Source of the DNA: Virgisporangium ochraceum
Lineage (GTDB): Bacteria; Actinomycetota; Actinomycetes; Mycobacteriales; Micromonosporaceae
Reading direction: 5' to 3'
DNA: 64,000 nt
Assembly: GCF_016863655.1 (NCBI RefSeq)
Contig: NZ_BOPH01000015.1
Location: forward strand, 32,078-96,077
In this document: positions 15,070-22,662 of the stretch, piece after piece
Numbering within the stretch: position 1 is the first letter of the stretch
Layout of the letters: each line of letters starts with the position of its first letter
Made by a program: the position numbers and the translations under genes
The notes under the pieces: generated by a model
What the model was told of the DNA's origin: nothing
The model's input: only the letters and a program-made list of their open reading frames with translations
Databases searched by the model: none

Positions 15070-15498
15070 ATGCCTACGCGTACCTCTTCAGCCCGCTGGC
15101 ACGGCGACCTCAAGGGCGGCTCCGGCACGCTCGCCCTCGGCTCGGGCGCCTACGAAGGCCAGTACTCCTTCAAGTCCCGCTTCGAGGAGGGGACCGGTAC
15201 CAACCCCGAAGAACTGATCGCCGCGGCGCACGCCGCGTGCTACTCGATGGCGCTGTCGAACATGCTCGCCGGTGCCGGCTTCACTCCCGACTCGGTGGTC
15301 ACGAACGCCACCGTCAACTTCGGCCAGACCGAGGGCGGGTTCGCGATCACCCGCATCGACCTGGTCACCACCGGCACGGTCCCGAACATCGACGAGTCGG
15401 AGTTCCTCAAGCACGCCGAGGCGGCGAAGGCCGGGTGCCCGATCAGCAAGGCACTCGCGTCGGTCGAGATCACGCTGGACGCCACGCTCGTCGGCTAG
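15070..15498 (+). CDS. OsmC family peroxiredoxin
   Basis: The 142-residue protein is a full-length OsmC/Ohr-fold thiol peroxidase. The peroxidatic Cys lies in AAAHAACYSMALS and the resolving Cys in KAGCPISKAL, the two-cysteine pattern of OsmC; TNPEELIAAAHA is the family signature. It reduces organic hydroperoxides in the cytosol as a homodimer. The ATG at 15070 sits 34 bases from the divergent oxidoreductase start, so both genes must share a compact promoter region. Confidence 0.93.
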   Translation: MPTRTSSARWHGDLKGGSGTLALGSGAYEGQYSFKSRFEEGTGTNPEELIAAAHAACYSMALSNMLAGAGFTPDSVVTNATVNFGQTEGGFAITRIDLVTTGTVPNIDESEFLKHAEAAKAGCPISKALASVEITLDATLVG

Positions 15499-15520
15499 CA
15501 CACCCACGACGTCGCCCTTT

Positions 15521-15598
15521 CGCCGATCCTGCACTTGTGGCCTCCGTCAAAACACGACATTTCCGTAAATAGAGGCGGCCACAAGTGCAAGATCGGCG
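15521..15598. repeat. Palindromic intergenic element, copy 1
   Basis: Two 22-bp arms, 15521-15542 and 15577-15598, are inverted repeats with one mismatch. The outer end reads CGCCGAT and the inner end CACTTGTGGCC. They enclose a 34-base, AT-richer centre. The same architecture, arms and centre length recur at 48143-48222, and a diverged form lies at 40467-40516. It is a dispersed, MITE- or REP-like element located downstream of the OsmC gene. Confidence 0.75.
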
Positions 15599-15656
15599 AG
15601 CGCCTTGACAAGGGCGCGACGCCCTTTGTTGGGCGCCCGGCCTCCGGGCGCCCAGA

Positions 15657-16019
15657 ATGGCTTCCGTGGCCGTCAAGATGTCGCGTCAGCGGTTCGAGGA
15701 GCTCGTGTCCGACGGGCTCGACCTGGTGCCCGAGGAACTGCTCCGGCTGATGGACAACGTCGTGGTGCTCGTCGAGGACCACGGGCCCGCGGACGACCCG
15801 GACCTGCTCGGGCTCTACGAGGGGTACGCGCTCACCGAGCGAGGGCAGGAGTACAGCGGCGTACTGCCCGACCGGATCACCATCTTCCGCCGGCCGATCC
15901 TGTCGATCTGCGACACCGAGGAGGACGTCGTCGACGAGGTGGCGATCACGGTGGTCCACGAGATCGCGCACCATTTCGGCATCGACGACAAGGTCCTGCA
16001 CGAGCTGGGCTGGGGCTAG
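15657..16019 (+). CDS. Minimal metallopeptidase-family protein (HExxHHFG)
   Basis: A 120-residue protein ending shortly after VVHEIAHHFGID, the HExxHxxG/N signature of the small zincin family found widely in actinobacteria (minimal metalloprotease). The His residues of HEIAH and the Asp of FGID are expected zinc ligands. Blocks such as LVPEELLRLMDNVVVLVED and TIFRRPILSICDTEEDV are conserved in the family. Proteolytic activity has been doubtful for members of this group; the physiological substrate is unknown. Start ATG 15657; an in-frame ATG seven codons later is possible. Confidence 0.88.
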   Translation: MASVAVKMSRQRFEELVSDGLDLVPEELLRLMDNVVVLVEDHGPADDPDLLGLYEGYALTERGQEYSGVLPDRITIFRRPILSICDTEEDVVDEVAITVVHEIAHHFGIDDKVLHELGWG

Positions 16020-16076
16020 CGCCGGTTTGCCAAGGCGGGCCCCATTTCCGCAGGTCGACCCGATACGCTCGCGACC

Positions 16077-16787
16077 GTGCGCAGTGAACTCTTCAAAGCC
16101 GAATCCATGGCGCAGGCCCCGACCGCCCCGGGTATGAGCCTGCAACACAGCAAATGTGTGAAGTACGTCGTCAATGGCGAGGTGCTCGCCCGGCAGGGCG
16201 CGATGATCGCCTACCGCGGCCAGATCCAGTTCGAGGTCAAGAGCCAGGGCGCGGGCAACTTCATCCGCCGTGCCGTCACCGGCGAGGGCGTGCCGCTGAT
16301 GGCGTGCCGCGGCCAGGGCGAGATCTGGTTCGCCAACGCCTCGATGGACTGCTTCCTCATCGACATCGAGCAGGGCGACGCGCTGTCGATCAACGGCCGC
16401 AACGTGCTGCTGTTCGACCCGAGCCTGCAGTACCAGATCCAGAAGGTGCCCGGTGCCGGCATGTTCGGCGGTGGCCTCTTCAACTCGGTCTTCACCGGTC
16501 AGGGCAAGCTCGCCATCACCTGCGACGGACCGCCGATCGTGATCCCGGTGGCGCCCAACCAGCCGGTGTTCGTCGACACCGACGCCGTGATCGGCTGGTC
16601 GGCCAACCTGCAGTCGAACATCCAGAAGTCGCAGAGCCTGGGTTCGATGCTGCGGGGCGGCTCGGGTGAGCTGTTCCAGCTCGCCCTGAACGGGCAGGGC
16701 TTCGTGATCATCCAGCCGAGCGAGGGCCAGGCCGGCCCCCAGCAGCAGTCCAAGGGCGGCGGCCTCCTCGGCGGCCTGGGCGGCTGA
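16077..16787 (+). CDS. AIM24 family protein
   Basis: A 236-residue soluble protein with the AIM24/TRAP-like beta-sandwich domain: MSLQHSKCVKYVVNGEVLARQGAMIAYRG, GEGVPLMACRGQGEIWFAN, FTGQGKLAITCDGPPIVIPV and TDAVIGWSANLQ. The C-terminus is Gly-rich (SKGGGLLGGLGG). The function of bacterial AIM24 proteins is not established; a mitochondrial relative helps organise the inner membrane. The start is GTG 16077. It ends at a strong hairpin facing pheA. Confidence 0.88.
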   Translation: MRSELFKAESMAQAPTAPGMSLQHSKCVKYVVNGEVLARQGAMIAYRGQIQFEVKSQGAGNFIRRAVTGEGVPLMACRGQGEIWFANASMDCFLIDIEQGDALSINGRNVLLFDPSLQYQIQKVPGAGMFGGGLFNSVFTGQGKLAITCDGPPIVIPVAPNQPVFVDTDAVIGWSANLQSNIQKSQSLGSMLRGGSGELFQLALNGQGFVIIQPSEGQAGPQQQSKGGGLLGGLGG

Positions 16788-16809
16788 CGGCGCGGGGTCA
16801 CCGCGCCCA

Positions 16810-16844
16810 GCCAATGCCGCGCGGCTCGACGGTGCGGCATTGGC
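16810..16844. terminator. Bidirectional terminator between the AIM24 gene and pheA
   Basis: GCCAATGCCGC (16810-16820) pairs perfectly with GCGGCATTGGC (16834-16844), an 11-bp stem with a 13-base loop. It sits between two convergent genes and ends 4 bases before the pheA stop. Confidence 0.65.
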
Positions 16845-16848
16845 CGGC

Positions 16849-17790
16849 TCAGCCGCCGGTGCGGAGGCGGCTCAGCCAGGCCTGCGCGTCGGCGAAGTCG
16901 CGGTCGCTGGTGCCTGCCGGCGGGGGAACCGGGTGCTCGCCGGGCTGGGCCGCGCGCGGGTACGAGCCGAGGAACCGGACCTCGCTGGCGACCCGGCGCA
17001 GTCCCATCAGAGCCTCGCCCATCCGGGCCTCGTTGAGGTGACCGGTGCAGTCGAGGAAGAACGCGTAGCGCCCCAGCCGCTCGCCGGTCGGGCGCGACTC
17101 GATCCTGGTCAGGTTCACCCCGCGCACGGCCAGCTCGGTCAGCACGGCCAGCAGCGCACCCACCTCGTCATGGGCGATGTAGACCGCCAGCGACGTCAGG
17201 TCGTCACCGGTCGGTGGTGGCGGCGGACCGGGCCGGGTCACCAGGGCAAACCGGGTCATCGCGTCGGGATGGTCGGCGATGTCCTTGGCGAGCACCGTCA
17301 ACCGGCTGCGGGTGGCGCCGATCTCGGCGCAGATCGCCGCCGGATACTCGCCGGCGGCCACGGCGGCCGCGGCCGCACCGTTGGAGAGGACGTCGACCAC
17401 GGTGGCGCCGGGCACGTGGTCACGCAGCCACTGCCGGCACTGGGCCGACGCCTGCGGGTGCGCCGCCACCGACGCGATCCCGGCGAACGGCAGCGCGCTC
17501 GCCGCCGCCAGCACGAACTGCACCGGCAACACGACATCCCGCGTGATCATCAACGGGTCGCCGCTGGCCAGCTCGTCGAACGTGACCCCCACCGCCCCGC
17601 CGATCGAGTTCTCCAGCGGCACGAGGGCCGCATCGGCGTCACCGGCGCGCACCGCGTCGAGTGCTTCCGGCACGCTGCGGGCGGGGATGCGGGTGCCGCG
17701 CGCGGCCGCGGGGATCGTCAGCAGCGCCTGCTCGGCGAACGTGCCTTCGGGGCCGAGGAAGACGAAGCGTTGCGGGGGTACTCCGGGCAT
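16849..17790 (-). CDS. pheA: Prephenate dehydratase
   Basis: A 313-residue monofunctional enzyme that converts prephenate to phenylpyruvate in phenylalanine synthesis. The catalytic domain (about 1-190) shows FLGPEGTFAEQAL, PLENSIGGAVG and the TRF motif (MTRFALV). The ACT regulatory domain (about 200-280) contains LTRIESRPTGERLGRYAFFLDC, the Phe-binding ESRP motif, implying feedback inhibition by phenylalanine. The C-terminal 35 residues are an extra Pro-rich extension. No chorismate mutase domain is fused, as is normal in actinobacteria. Confidence 0.95.
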   Translation of the reverse strand: MPGVPPQRFVFLGPEGTFAEQALLTIPAAARGTRIPARSVPEALDAVRAGDADAALVPLENSIGGAVGVTFDELASGDPLMITRDVVLPVQFVLAAASALPFAGIASVAAHPQASAQCRQWLRDHVPGATVVDVLSNGAAAAAVAAGEYPAAICAEIGATRSRLTVLAKDIADHPDAMTRFALVTRPGPPPPPTGDDLTSLAVYIAHDEVGALLAVLTELAVRGVNLTRIESRPTGERLGRYAFFLDCTGHLNEARMGEALMGLRRVASEVRFLGSYPRAAQPGEHPVPPPAGTSDRDFADAQAWLSRLRTGG

Positions 17791-17800
17791 GGGGTAGACC

Positions 17801-18385
17801 CTACGTACCCGGCGTGGCCGTCGGTGTCGGAGTCGGCGTCGGGGTGGGTGTCGGGGTGGGCGTTCTCGTGGTCGTCGTCGCGGTCACGGAGTCGCAGCCG
17901 AGCACCGAACGCAGCCCGGTCGGCGCGCTGACCCGCACCGCCGGGATACACGGGTTGCTGCCCGCCGCCACGACCGTGAGCGCCGCCGGATCGCCCCGGG
18001 TGACCGCGTGCACCGTCTCGTGGTTGGGCACGCTCAACACGGTGTACTGCCACGTGCCCGCACAGGTCGGCTGCGTGGTCACGGTGATCTGGACGCTGGC
18101 CGCCAGGTTGAGCTTCGGCCGCACCACCGCGATCACCTGGTTGGCGGTCGGCCGCCCGTTGCAGCTGACGGCCACGTACTCGCTGAAGCCCGACGCGCTC
18201 GAAGGGACCGACGGGGGCGGCAGCGGCACGGGAACCCCCGAGTCCGGTGGCCCGTCGGCCGCCGACGGTGGACGCGCACTCGGGTCGCGGGTCGGCTTCA
18301 CGGGATCCAACGCGCAGGCAGACGTCAGCGCACCGATGATTAAGATCATCGATGCAAAGGAACCAGTGACGCCCGGCCGCCGCAT
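17801..18385 (-). CDS. Putative lipoprotein with a C-terminal Pro-Thr repeat tail
   Basis: A 194-residue exported protein. The N-terminal hydrophobic stretch (SFASMILIIGALTSAC) ends in a lipobox with Cys at about 24. A Pro/Ser linker follows, then a small domain of about 110 residues with four Cys (VSCNGRP, QPTCAGTW, NPCIPA, LGCDS), probably two disulfides. The tail is a run of alternating Thr and Pro ending ATPGT, encoded by a short GTC/GGG-type tandem repeat (about 17815-17870). I do not recognise the domain. It starts 10 bases upstream of pheA on the same strand. Confidence 0.7.
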   Translation of the reverse strand: MRRPGVTGSFASMILIIGALTSACALDPVKPTRDPSARPPSAADGPPDSGVPVPLPPPSVPSSASGFSEYVAVSCNGRPTANQVIAVVRPKLNLAASVQITVTTQPTCAGTWQYTVLSVPNHETVHAVTRGDPAALTVVAAGSNPCIPAVRVSAPTGLRSVLGCDSVTATTTTRTPTPTPTPTPTPTPTATPGT

Positions 18386-18410
18386 CGCCCCTCCCCGACG
18401 AGGCGAAACG

Positions 18411-18902
18411 TTACACGGGGCTGAAGAACGTCAATGAACCGGCGACCGAGCCGGTATGACCGATCGGCGTGGCGATCGCGTCGAGCGTGACCACCGCGTC
18501 GCCGCACCGCACGCGGATCAACCCGCGGGCCAGCCGACCCGACGATACGGCCAGGACCGGCGGAACCTTGTCGACCTCCGACTTGGAGAGCTTGCCGCCG
18601 TCGGCCGAGAAGTCGATCAGGCGGAACGGGCCCTTGCGGAGATTGGAACCCACCGCGGACGAGGTGAGGCTCATGAGCTCGACGCAGGACGGTGACATCG
18701 CGACGATCACGCCGTCGGCGTCGATGACCAGACAGGGCTCGATCGCGCTCGCGACCGCACGCACCCAGTGGTCGAGTGGATCGGCGAGCCGATCAGGATC
18801 CACAGCCGTTGCCTCGGCAGCGGCGGCAGCTTCCGGCACCGGGCGGGGTGCGGGAGGGGTGACGGGGCCGAAGTCGGTGATGGACAGTTCAACGTGGGGC
18901 AC
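18411..18902 (-). CDS. PAS domain protein
   Basis: A 163-residue soluble protein. An N-terminal Pro/Ala-rich region (1-45) precedes a single PAS-like domain (about 48-160): AIEPCLVIDADGVIVAMSPSCVELM, then FRLIDFSADGG and IRVRCGDAVVTLDAIATPI. No output domain is attached, so it may sense a ligand or redox state and act through a partner. The family is common in Micromonospora-like genomes, to my recollection. The gene stands alone, upstream of the lipoprotein gene. Confidence 0.75.
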   Translation of the reverse strand: MPHVELSITDFGPVTPPAPRPVPEAAAAAEATAVDPDRLADPLDHWVRAVASAIEPCLVIDADGVIVAMSPSCVELMSLTSSAVGSNLRKGPFRLIDFSADGGKLSKSEVDKVPPVLAVSSGRLARGLIRVRCGDAVVTLDAIATPIGHTGSVAGSLTFFSPV

Positions 18903-19015
18903 ATAGCCTCCCGTGGAGCTGTCGCGCCCAGGGGACGGAGCGCCTGTCAGGTACTGGCAAAGCGGCCACGCAACGACGGTACCGGCGGAGACACCGGTTT
19001 GTCAGGGCTAGTTTC

Positions 19016-19684
19016 TCAGGGCTGGGAATCGTTCTTGGACCACTCGTAGCGGTCGAATGCCGAGTTGACCCACGTTCCGGGGTGGTCGGCGTAGGCGTAG
19101 AGCTTCTTGACCGTCTTCGCGGCCAGCCGCTCGCCGCGCGAGTTCAGCACCCGGCCGAGCTCCTGGTAGGCGCTCACGATGCAGCCCTTGGGCATGCCGT
19201 AGAACGTGATGACGCCGCTGCCGGCGAACGCGAGCACCGGCATGACCGGCACGGAGATGCCGGCGACCCGGGACAGGGCGGTGGCGGCGAGGCGGGCGTT
19301 CTCCCGCGCCTCGAGCACGTACTTCGGCCGGCGACCGTCGATCTGCACCACGTCGCCGGCGAAGCCGACCTTGGCGCGGCCGTGGTCCTTGACCGTGATC
19401 GCGAACACGCCACCGGGGCCGATCGCGAGGTACGTCATCGGAGCGGTACCCGCGACCTCACGCAGATCGACCACTTCCCAGCCCGGACCGAGCGAGGCGA
19501 GCTTCTGCGCCGTGCGGGCGTGCTTGGCCGCCACGCGACGCTGTGCCGCGGCCTCCCGGCGCGACCGCACCCACTCCGAGGGAGAGGTACGTGTCGAACT
19601 GTCCAGGAAGTCACCCGGAACGTGACCGGCAGGTGGCGCGGAGAAGATTCCAGGGCCGTCGCTCGAATGCAAGAGACCAGTCAT
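19016..19684 (-). CDS. NERD-like (nuclease-related domain) protein
   Basis: A 222-residue soluble protein. After a 40-residue disordered start and an Arg/Ala-rich helix (RREAAAQRRVAAKHARTAQKL), residues about 65-180 resemble the NERD fold: LGPGWEVVDLREV, TYLAIGPGGVFAITVKDHG and VVQIDGRRPKYVLEARENA. The IGPGGVF(A/V)I segment is characteristic. Classical catalytic Asp and Glu-x-Lys residues are only partly present (ITVKDHG replaces the usual DTK), so nuclease activity is uncertain. A single-gene transcript is likely. Confidence 0.65.
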   Translation of the reverse strand: MTGLLHSSDGPGIFSAPPAGHVPGDFLDSSTRTSPSEWVRSRREAAAQRRVAAKHARTAQKLASLGPGWEVVDLREVAGTAPMTYLAIGPGGVFAITVKDHGRAKVGFAGDVVQIDGRRPKYVLEARENARLAATALSRVAGISVPVMPVLAFAGSGVITFYGMPKGCIVSAYQELGRVLNSRGERLAAKTVKKLYAYADHPGTWVNSAFDRYEWSKNDSQP

Positions 19685-20122
19685 CGCGCACCTCCACCTT
19701 CGCCTTCAGTTGTGGGTCCATACACCGTACGTGTCCGACTGTGTGCTAGGGGAGTGCTGGTAGACCTTTGAGGCGAGCGATGCGGATGAATACCGCATTC
19801 ACCTGGTCCCTCATGTGTGTCCGCTTTCGCAGATACTGCAAAATCGTACCAAAGAACCGTCCGAAGGTCGGCTGTTGCTGACCGTAGGGACAATCTGTCA
19901 CTCCGCCATATGTCAGATAGCTACAAAGATCCATGTTGAGCAGCACCGATGCCGCCGTGGCCCATACTGTAGCGGCTACCAAGCGACCGCGCTGGGTGAA
20001 GATAATCACCCGACAGTGGGACCTTCGGCGGGACAGGCAGGCATGAATCAGCGATTCATCCGAAGCCCGGTTGTGCAAATAGCGCTCATCAAGACACTCC
20101 ACGTTATCGCTAGTCTGGCTGG
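19685..20122. other. AT-richer intergenic region upstream of arcA
   Basis: This 438-base gap is visibly lower in GC than its surroundings. It holds a perfect 7-bp inverted repeat, ATGAATC-AGC-GATTCAT (20043-20059), about 63 bases upstream of arcA, and a similar imperfect one, ATGAAT-ACCGC-ATTCA (19785-19800). An open frame on the minus strand (19746-19934, 62 residues, FGRFFGTILQYLRKR) has no recognisable domain and poor start context; I do not call it a gene. Confidence 0.5.
20043..20059. promoter_or_regulatory. Candidate operator upstream of arcA
   Basis: ATGAATC and GATTCAT form a perfect inverted repeat with a 3-base spacer, in the control region of the arginine deiminase gene. A dimeric regulator such as an ArgR- or TetR-type protein could bind it. 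The regulator is not identified. Confidence 0.35.
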
Positions 20123-21340
20123 ATGGCTGGCTCAATGGAGCATCGCGTCGACAGCGAAGTCGGCGTCCTCGGCACCGTCGTTCTCCACCGTCCGGGCCCT
20201 GAGCTGGCCCGGCTGACCCCGCGGAACAACGACTCCCTGCTCTTCGACGGCATCCCCTGGGTCCAGCGGGCGCAGGAGGAGCACGACATCTTCGCCGGGG
20301 CGCTGCGGTCACGCGGCGTGGAGGTGCTCTACCTCGCGGACCTGGTGGCCGAGGTGCTCACCGTGCCGGCCGCCCGGGCCGACCTCACCGAGGCCGTGCT
20401 GTCGGACGTCCGACTCGGCGACACCCTGCGGGCCGCGGTCTCCGAGCACCTCGCCGGCCTCGGCCCGGCACAGCTCGCGATGACGCTCATGGCCGGACTC
20501 GCCCACGACGAGCTGAGGACCGGCTCGGGCCTGGTCTACGCGCTGATGGACCGCCACGACTTCGTCATCGACCCGCTGCCCAACCTGCTGTTCACCCGCG
20601 ACTCGGCGGTGTGGATCGGCGACCGGGTCGCGGTCACCAGCCTCGCGATGCCGGCCCGCCGCCGCGAGACCACGCTCACCGCGGCGATCTACCGCCACCA
20701 CCCCCGGTTCACCGGCACCGAGCTCGTCTACGACCCGGCGCTGGAGTACCTCGAGGGCGGCGACGTGCTGGCTCTGGCGCCCGGCGTGCTCGCGGTCGGG
20801 GTCGGCGAACGCACCCGGCCGGCGGGGGCCGAGCGGCTCGCCCGTCGGTGCTTCGCGCTCGGGCTCGCGCACACGGTCCTCGCCGTGCCGATCGCGCAGG
20901 AGCGCGCCACCATGCACCTCGACACGGTCTGCACGATGGTCGACGTCGACGCGGTCGTCATGTACCCGAACATCGCCGACACGCTCACGGCCTGGACCGT
21001 CTCGGCGGCCCCTGACCCCACCGGCGAGCCGCGGATCAGCGGGCCGGAGCCGTTCCTCACCGCGGCCGCCAAGGCGATGAACATCGACACCCTGCGGATC
21101 ATCGACACCGGCCTCGACCCGGTGACCGCCGAACGCGAGCAGTGGGACGACGGCAACAACACGCTCGCGATCGCGCCCCGCGTGGCGGTGGCCTACGAGC
21201 GCAACGTCGAGACCAACGCCCAACTGGAGCGGGCCGGCATCGAGGTGATCCGGATCCCCGGCTCGGAACTGGGTTCCGGCCGGGGCGGTCCGCGATGCAT
21301 GAGCTGCCCGGTCCTGCGGGCGCCGCTCAGCGAAGCGTGA
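20123..21340 (+). CDS. arcA: Arginine deiminase
   Basis: A 405-residue enzyme that hydrolyses L-arginine to citrulline and ammonia. Guanidino-modifying-enzyme motifs are all visible: [10 protein letters not shown] (Asp), YLEGGD, the [12 protein letters not shown] segment with catalytic His, and the nucleophilic Cys in GPRCMSCPV near the C-terminus. Length matches the family. Other arc genes (carbamate kinase, ornithine carbamoyltransferase, ArcD) are absent nearby, so it works without a clustered pathway. An in-frame ATG four codons later is an alternative start. The 3' end overlaps the convergent gene by 14 bases. Confidence 0.95.
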   Translation: MAGSMEHRVDSEVGVLGTVVLHRPGPELARLTPRNNDSLLFDGIPWVQRAQEEHDIFAGALRSRGVEVLYLADLVAEVLTVPAARADLTEAVLSDVRLGDTLRAAVSEHLAGLGPAQLAMTLMAGLAHDELRTGSGLVYALMDRHDFVIDPLPNLLFTRDSAVWIGDRVAVTSLAMPARRRETTLTAAIYRHHPRFTGTELVYDPALEYLEGGDVLALAPGVLAVGVGERTRPAGAERLARRCFALGLAHTVLAVPIAQERATMHLDTVCTMVDVDAVVMYPNIADTLTAWTVSAAPDPTGEPRISGPEPFLTAAAKAMNIDTLRIIDTGLDPVTAEREQWDDGNNTLAIAPRVAVAYERNVETNAQLERAGIEVIRIPGSELGSGRGGPRCMSCPVLRAPLSEA

Positions 21341-22217
21341 GCTGGCGGCCCAGCAGACCCTGGCGGGAGCGGCGCTCGGCCGGGGTCAGCGAGTCGGTCA
21401 CCGTGAGGGCCTCGGCGTAGCGCTTGGCGAACTCGGCCAGCGGCGCGTCCCAGTCGAGGGCCGGCACGTCGTGCGGCAGGTCCCAGACCGGCACCAGCAG
21501 CCCGTGCGCCCGGAACATCCCGGCGAACCGGGTGCCGTCGCCGAGCCGGATCGCGTCGCCGGCCGCGAGCCGGGCCAGCGCGTCGAGCGCCGGGTCCTCG
21601 TCGTCGGGCAGTACCCAGCGGACGTGCGCCTTGTCGGGCACCTGGCACCAGTAGGCGGCCGGCGCGGCGGCGAGCCGCACGGTCGGGTAGATCGACTCGT
21701 TGGCCCGCTCCATCGACTCCTTGACGCGCGGGTCGTCGCCGGCGTCGGCGGCGAGCCAGAACTCGAAGCCCTCGTGCAGGGTCACGTCGAGCGGGGCGTC
21801 GGTGACCAGCACATCCTGCAGCCGGGGACCCGGGCCGGCGAGCGCCGGAACGGCGACCGGCTGCCCCGGCGCGGTCTGCACCGCCGACAGCAACGCAGCG
21901 GCCAGGTCGCGCGAGACGTCGCCGGAGTTCACCTGACGCTGCAGGCCGATGAAGATGGTGCCGTCGGCGCGGTGCATTGCCGGCCACGCCATCGGCAGCA
22001 CGGTGGCCAGCACGACCGACCGCTCCCCCGCCTCGGCGACCAGCTGCGGAGCCAGCCGCAGCGGCGCGGACGCGGCGGGAACCAGTTCGCGCAGGGCTAC
22101 CCACTCCGCTTCGTCGGCGAGGCCGGCGAAGGGACGGGGAACGTAGACATCGCGGACCTTCTGCCGCTTTTCAGTGCGTTTCTCGCGTTTATCGCCACGG
22201 GGGGATCTTTTGGCCAT
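21327..22217 (-). CDS. Conserved actinobacterial protein (possibly DUF5926)
   Basis: A 296-residue soluble protein with a strongly basic N-terminus ([23 protein letters not shown] cut short here at residue 20 by a Lys/Arg run) followed by [10 protein letters not shown]. Later blocks are [41 protein letters not shown] and [30 protein letters not shown] remember this as an actinobacterial conserved family without known function. The basic tail suggests nucleic-acid or membrane contact. Its stop lies inside the end of arcA on the opposite strand. Confidence 0.75.
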   Translation of the reverse strand: MAKRSPRGDKREKRTEKRQKVRDVYVPRPFAGLADEAEWVALRELVPAASAPLRLAPQLVAEAGERSVVLATVLPMAWPAMHRADGTIFIGLQRQVNSGDVSRDLAAALLSAVQTAPGQPVAVPALAGPGPRLQDVLVTDAPLDVTLHEGFEFWLAADAGDDPRVKESMERANESIYPTVRLAAAPAAYWCQVPDKAHVRWVLPDDEDPALDALARLAAGDAIRLGDGTRFAGMFRAHGLLVPVWDLPHDVPALDWDAPLAEFAKRYAEALTVTDSLTPAERRSRQGLLGRQLTLR

Positions 22218-22248
22218 GGCGGCCAGCCTAAGACGTCTGGAAGATCAA

Positions 22249-22659
22249 TCAGCGCAACTCGGCCCAGACGCACTGGCCGAGTCCGTCACGCTCGACCCCC
22301 CAGCGGCGCGACAACGCCGCGACGATCGCCAGGCCGCGGCCGTCGACCGCGTCGGCACTCGGGGGACGGATCATCGGCGCGTTCGAGTTGGCCGAACCGC
22401 CGTCGGTCACCTTGATCAGCAGCCCGCCGCCGACGAGCAGGTGCCACGCGACCCGCACCACGCCACCCGGCAACGGCAACGCGTGCCGCACGGCGTTGCC
22501 GACCAGCTCCGCGGCGATCGACATGGCGTCTGACATCCGCTCCTGGGTGACCAGGCCGGCGAGCGCCGCCGACAGGCGCTGCCGCGCCACCCGGGCCCCG
22601 CGCGGCTGATGCGGAACAACGACACACCACGCCCGCTCGGCGGTGACAGCAGTGGACAC
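22249..22659 (-). CDS. Anti-sigma-factor-type ATPase (RsbW-like HATPase domain)
   Basis: A 136-residue single-domain protein of the GHKL ATPase fold. The N-box is AAELVGNAVRHALP (catalytic Asn) and the G-boxes are KVTDGGSANS and DGRGLAIVAALS. Stand-alone proteins of this type in actinomycetes act as anti-sigma kinases that bind a sigma factor or phosphorylate an anti-anti-sigma factor. No such antagonist lies nearby. It starts 3 bases after the stop of the sensor kinase gene, so both are produced together and a joint stress-signalling role is likely. Confidence 0.85.
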   Translation of the reverse strand: MSTAVTAERAWCVVVPHQPRGARVARQRLSAALAGLVTQERMSDAMSIAAELVGNAVRHALPLPGGVVRVAWHLLVGGGLLIKVTDGGSANSNAPMIRPPSADAVDGRGLAIVAALSRRWGVERDGLGQCVWAELR

Positions 22660-22662
22660 GGG

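Noticed and set aside
12741..15572. A 943-codon open frame on the plus strand.
   Set aside because: It is antisense to the well-supported membrane protein and FAD oxidoreductase genes; its composition (Arg/His/Gly/Val-rich) is typical of high-GC shadow frames.
19746..19934. A 62-codon minus-strand frame in the AT-richer gap upstream of arcA.
   Set aside because: No domain, no good ribosome-binding site, and a palindrome-bearing regulatory region is the simpler reading.
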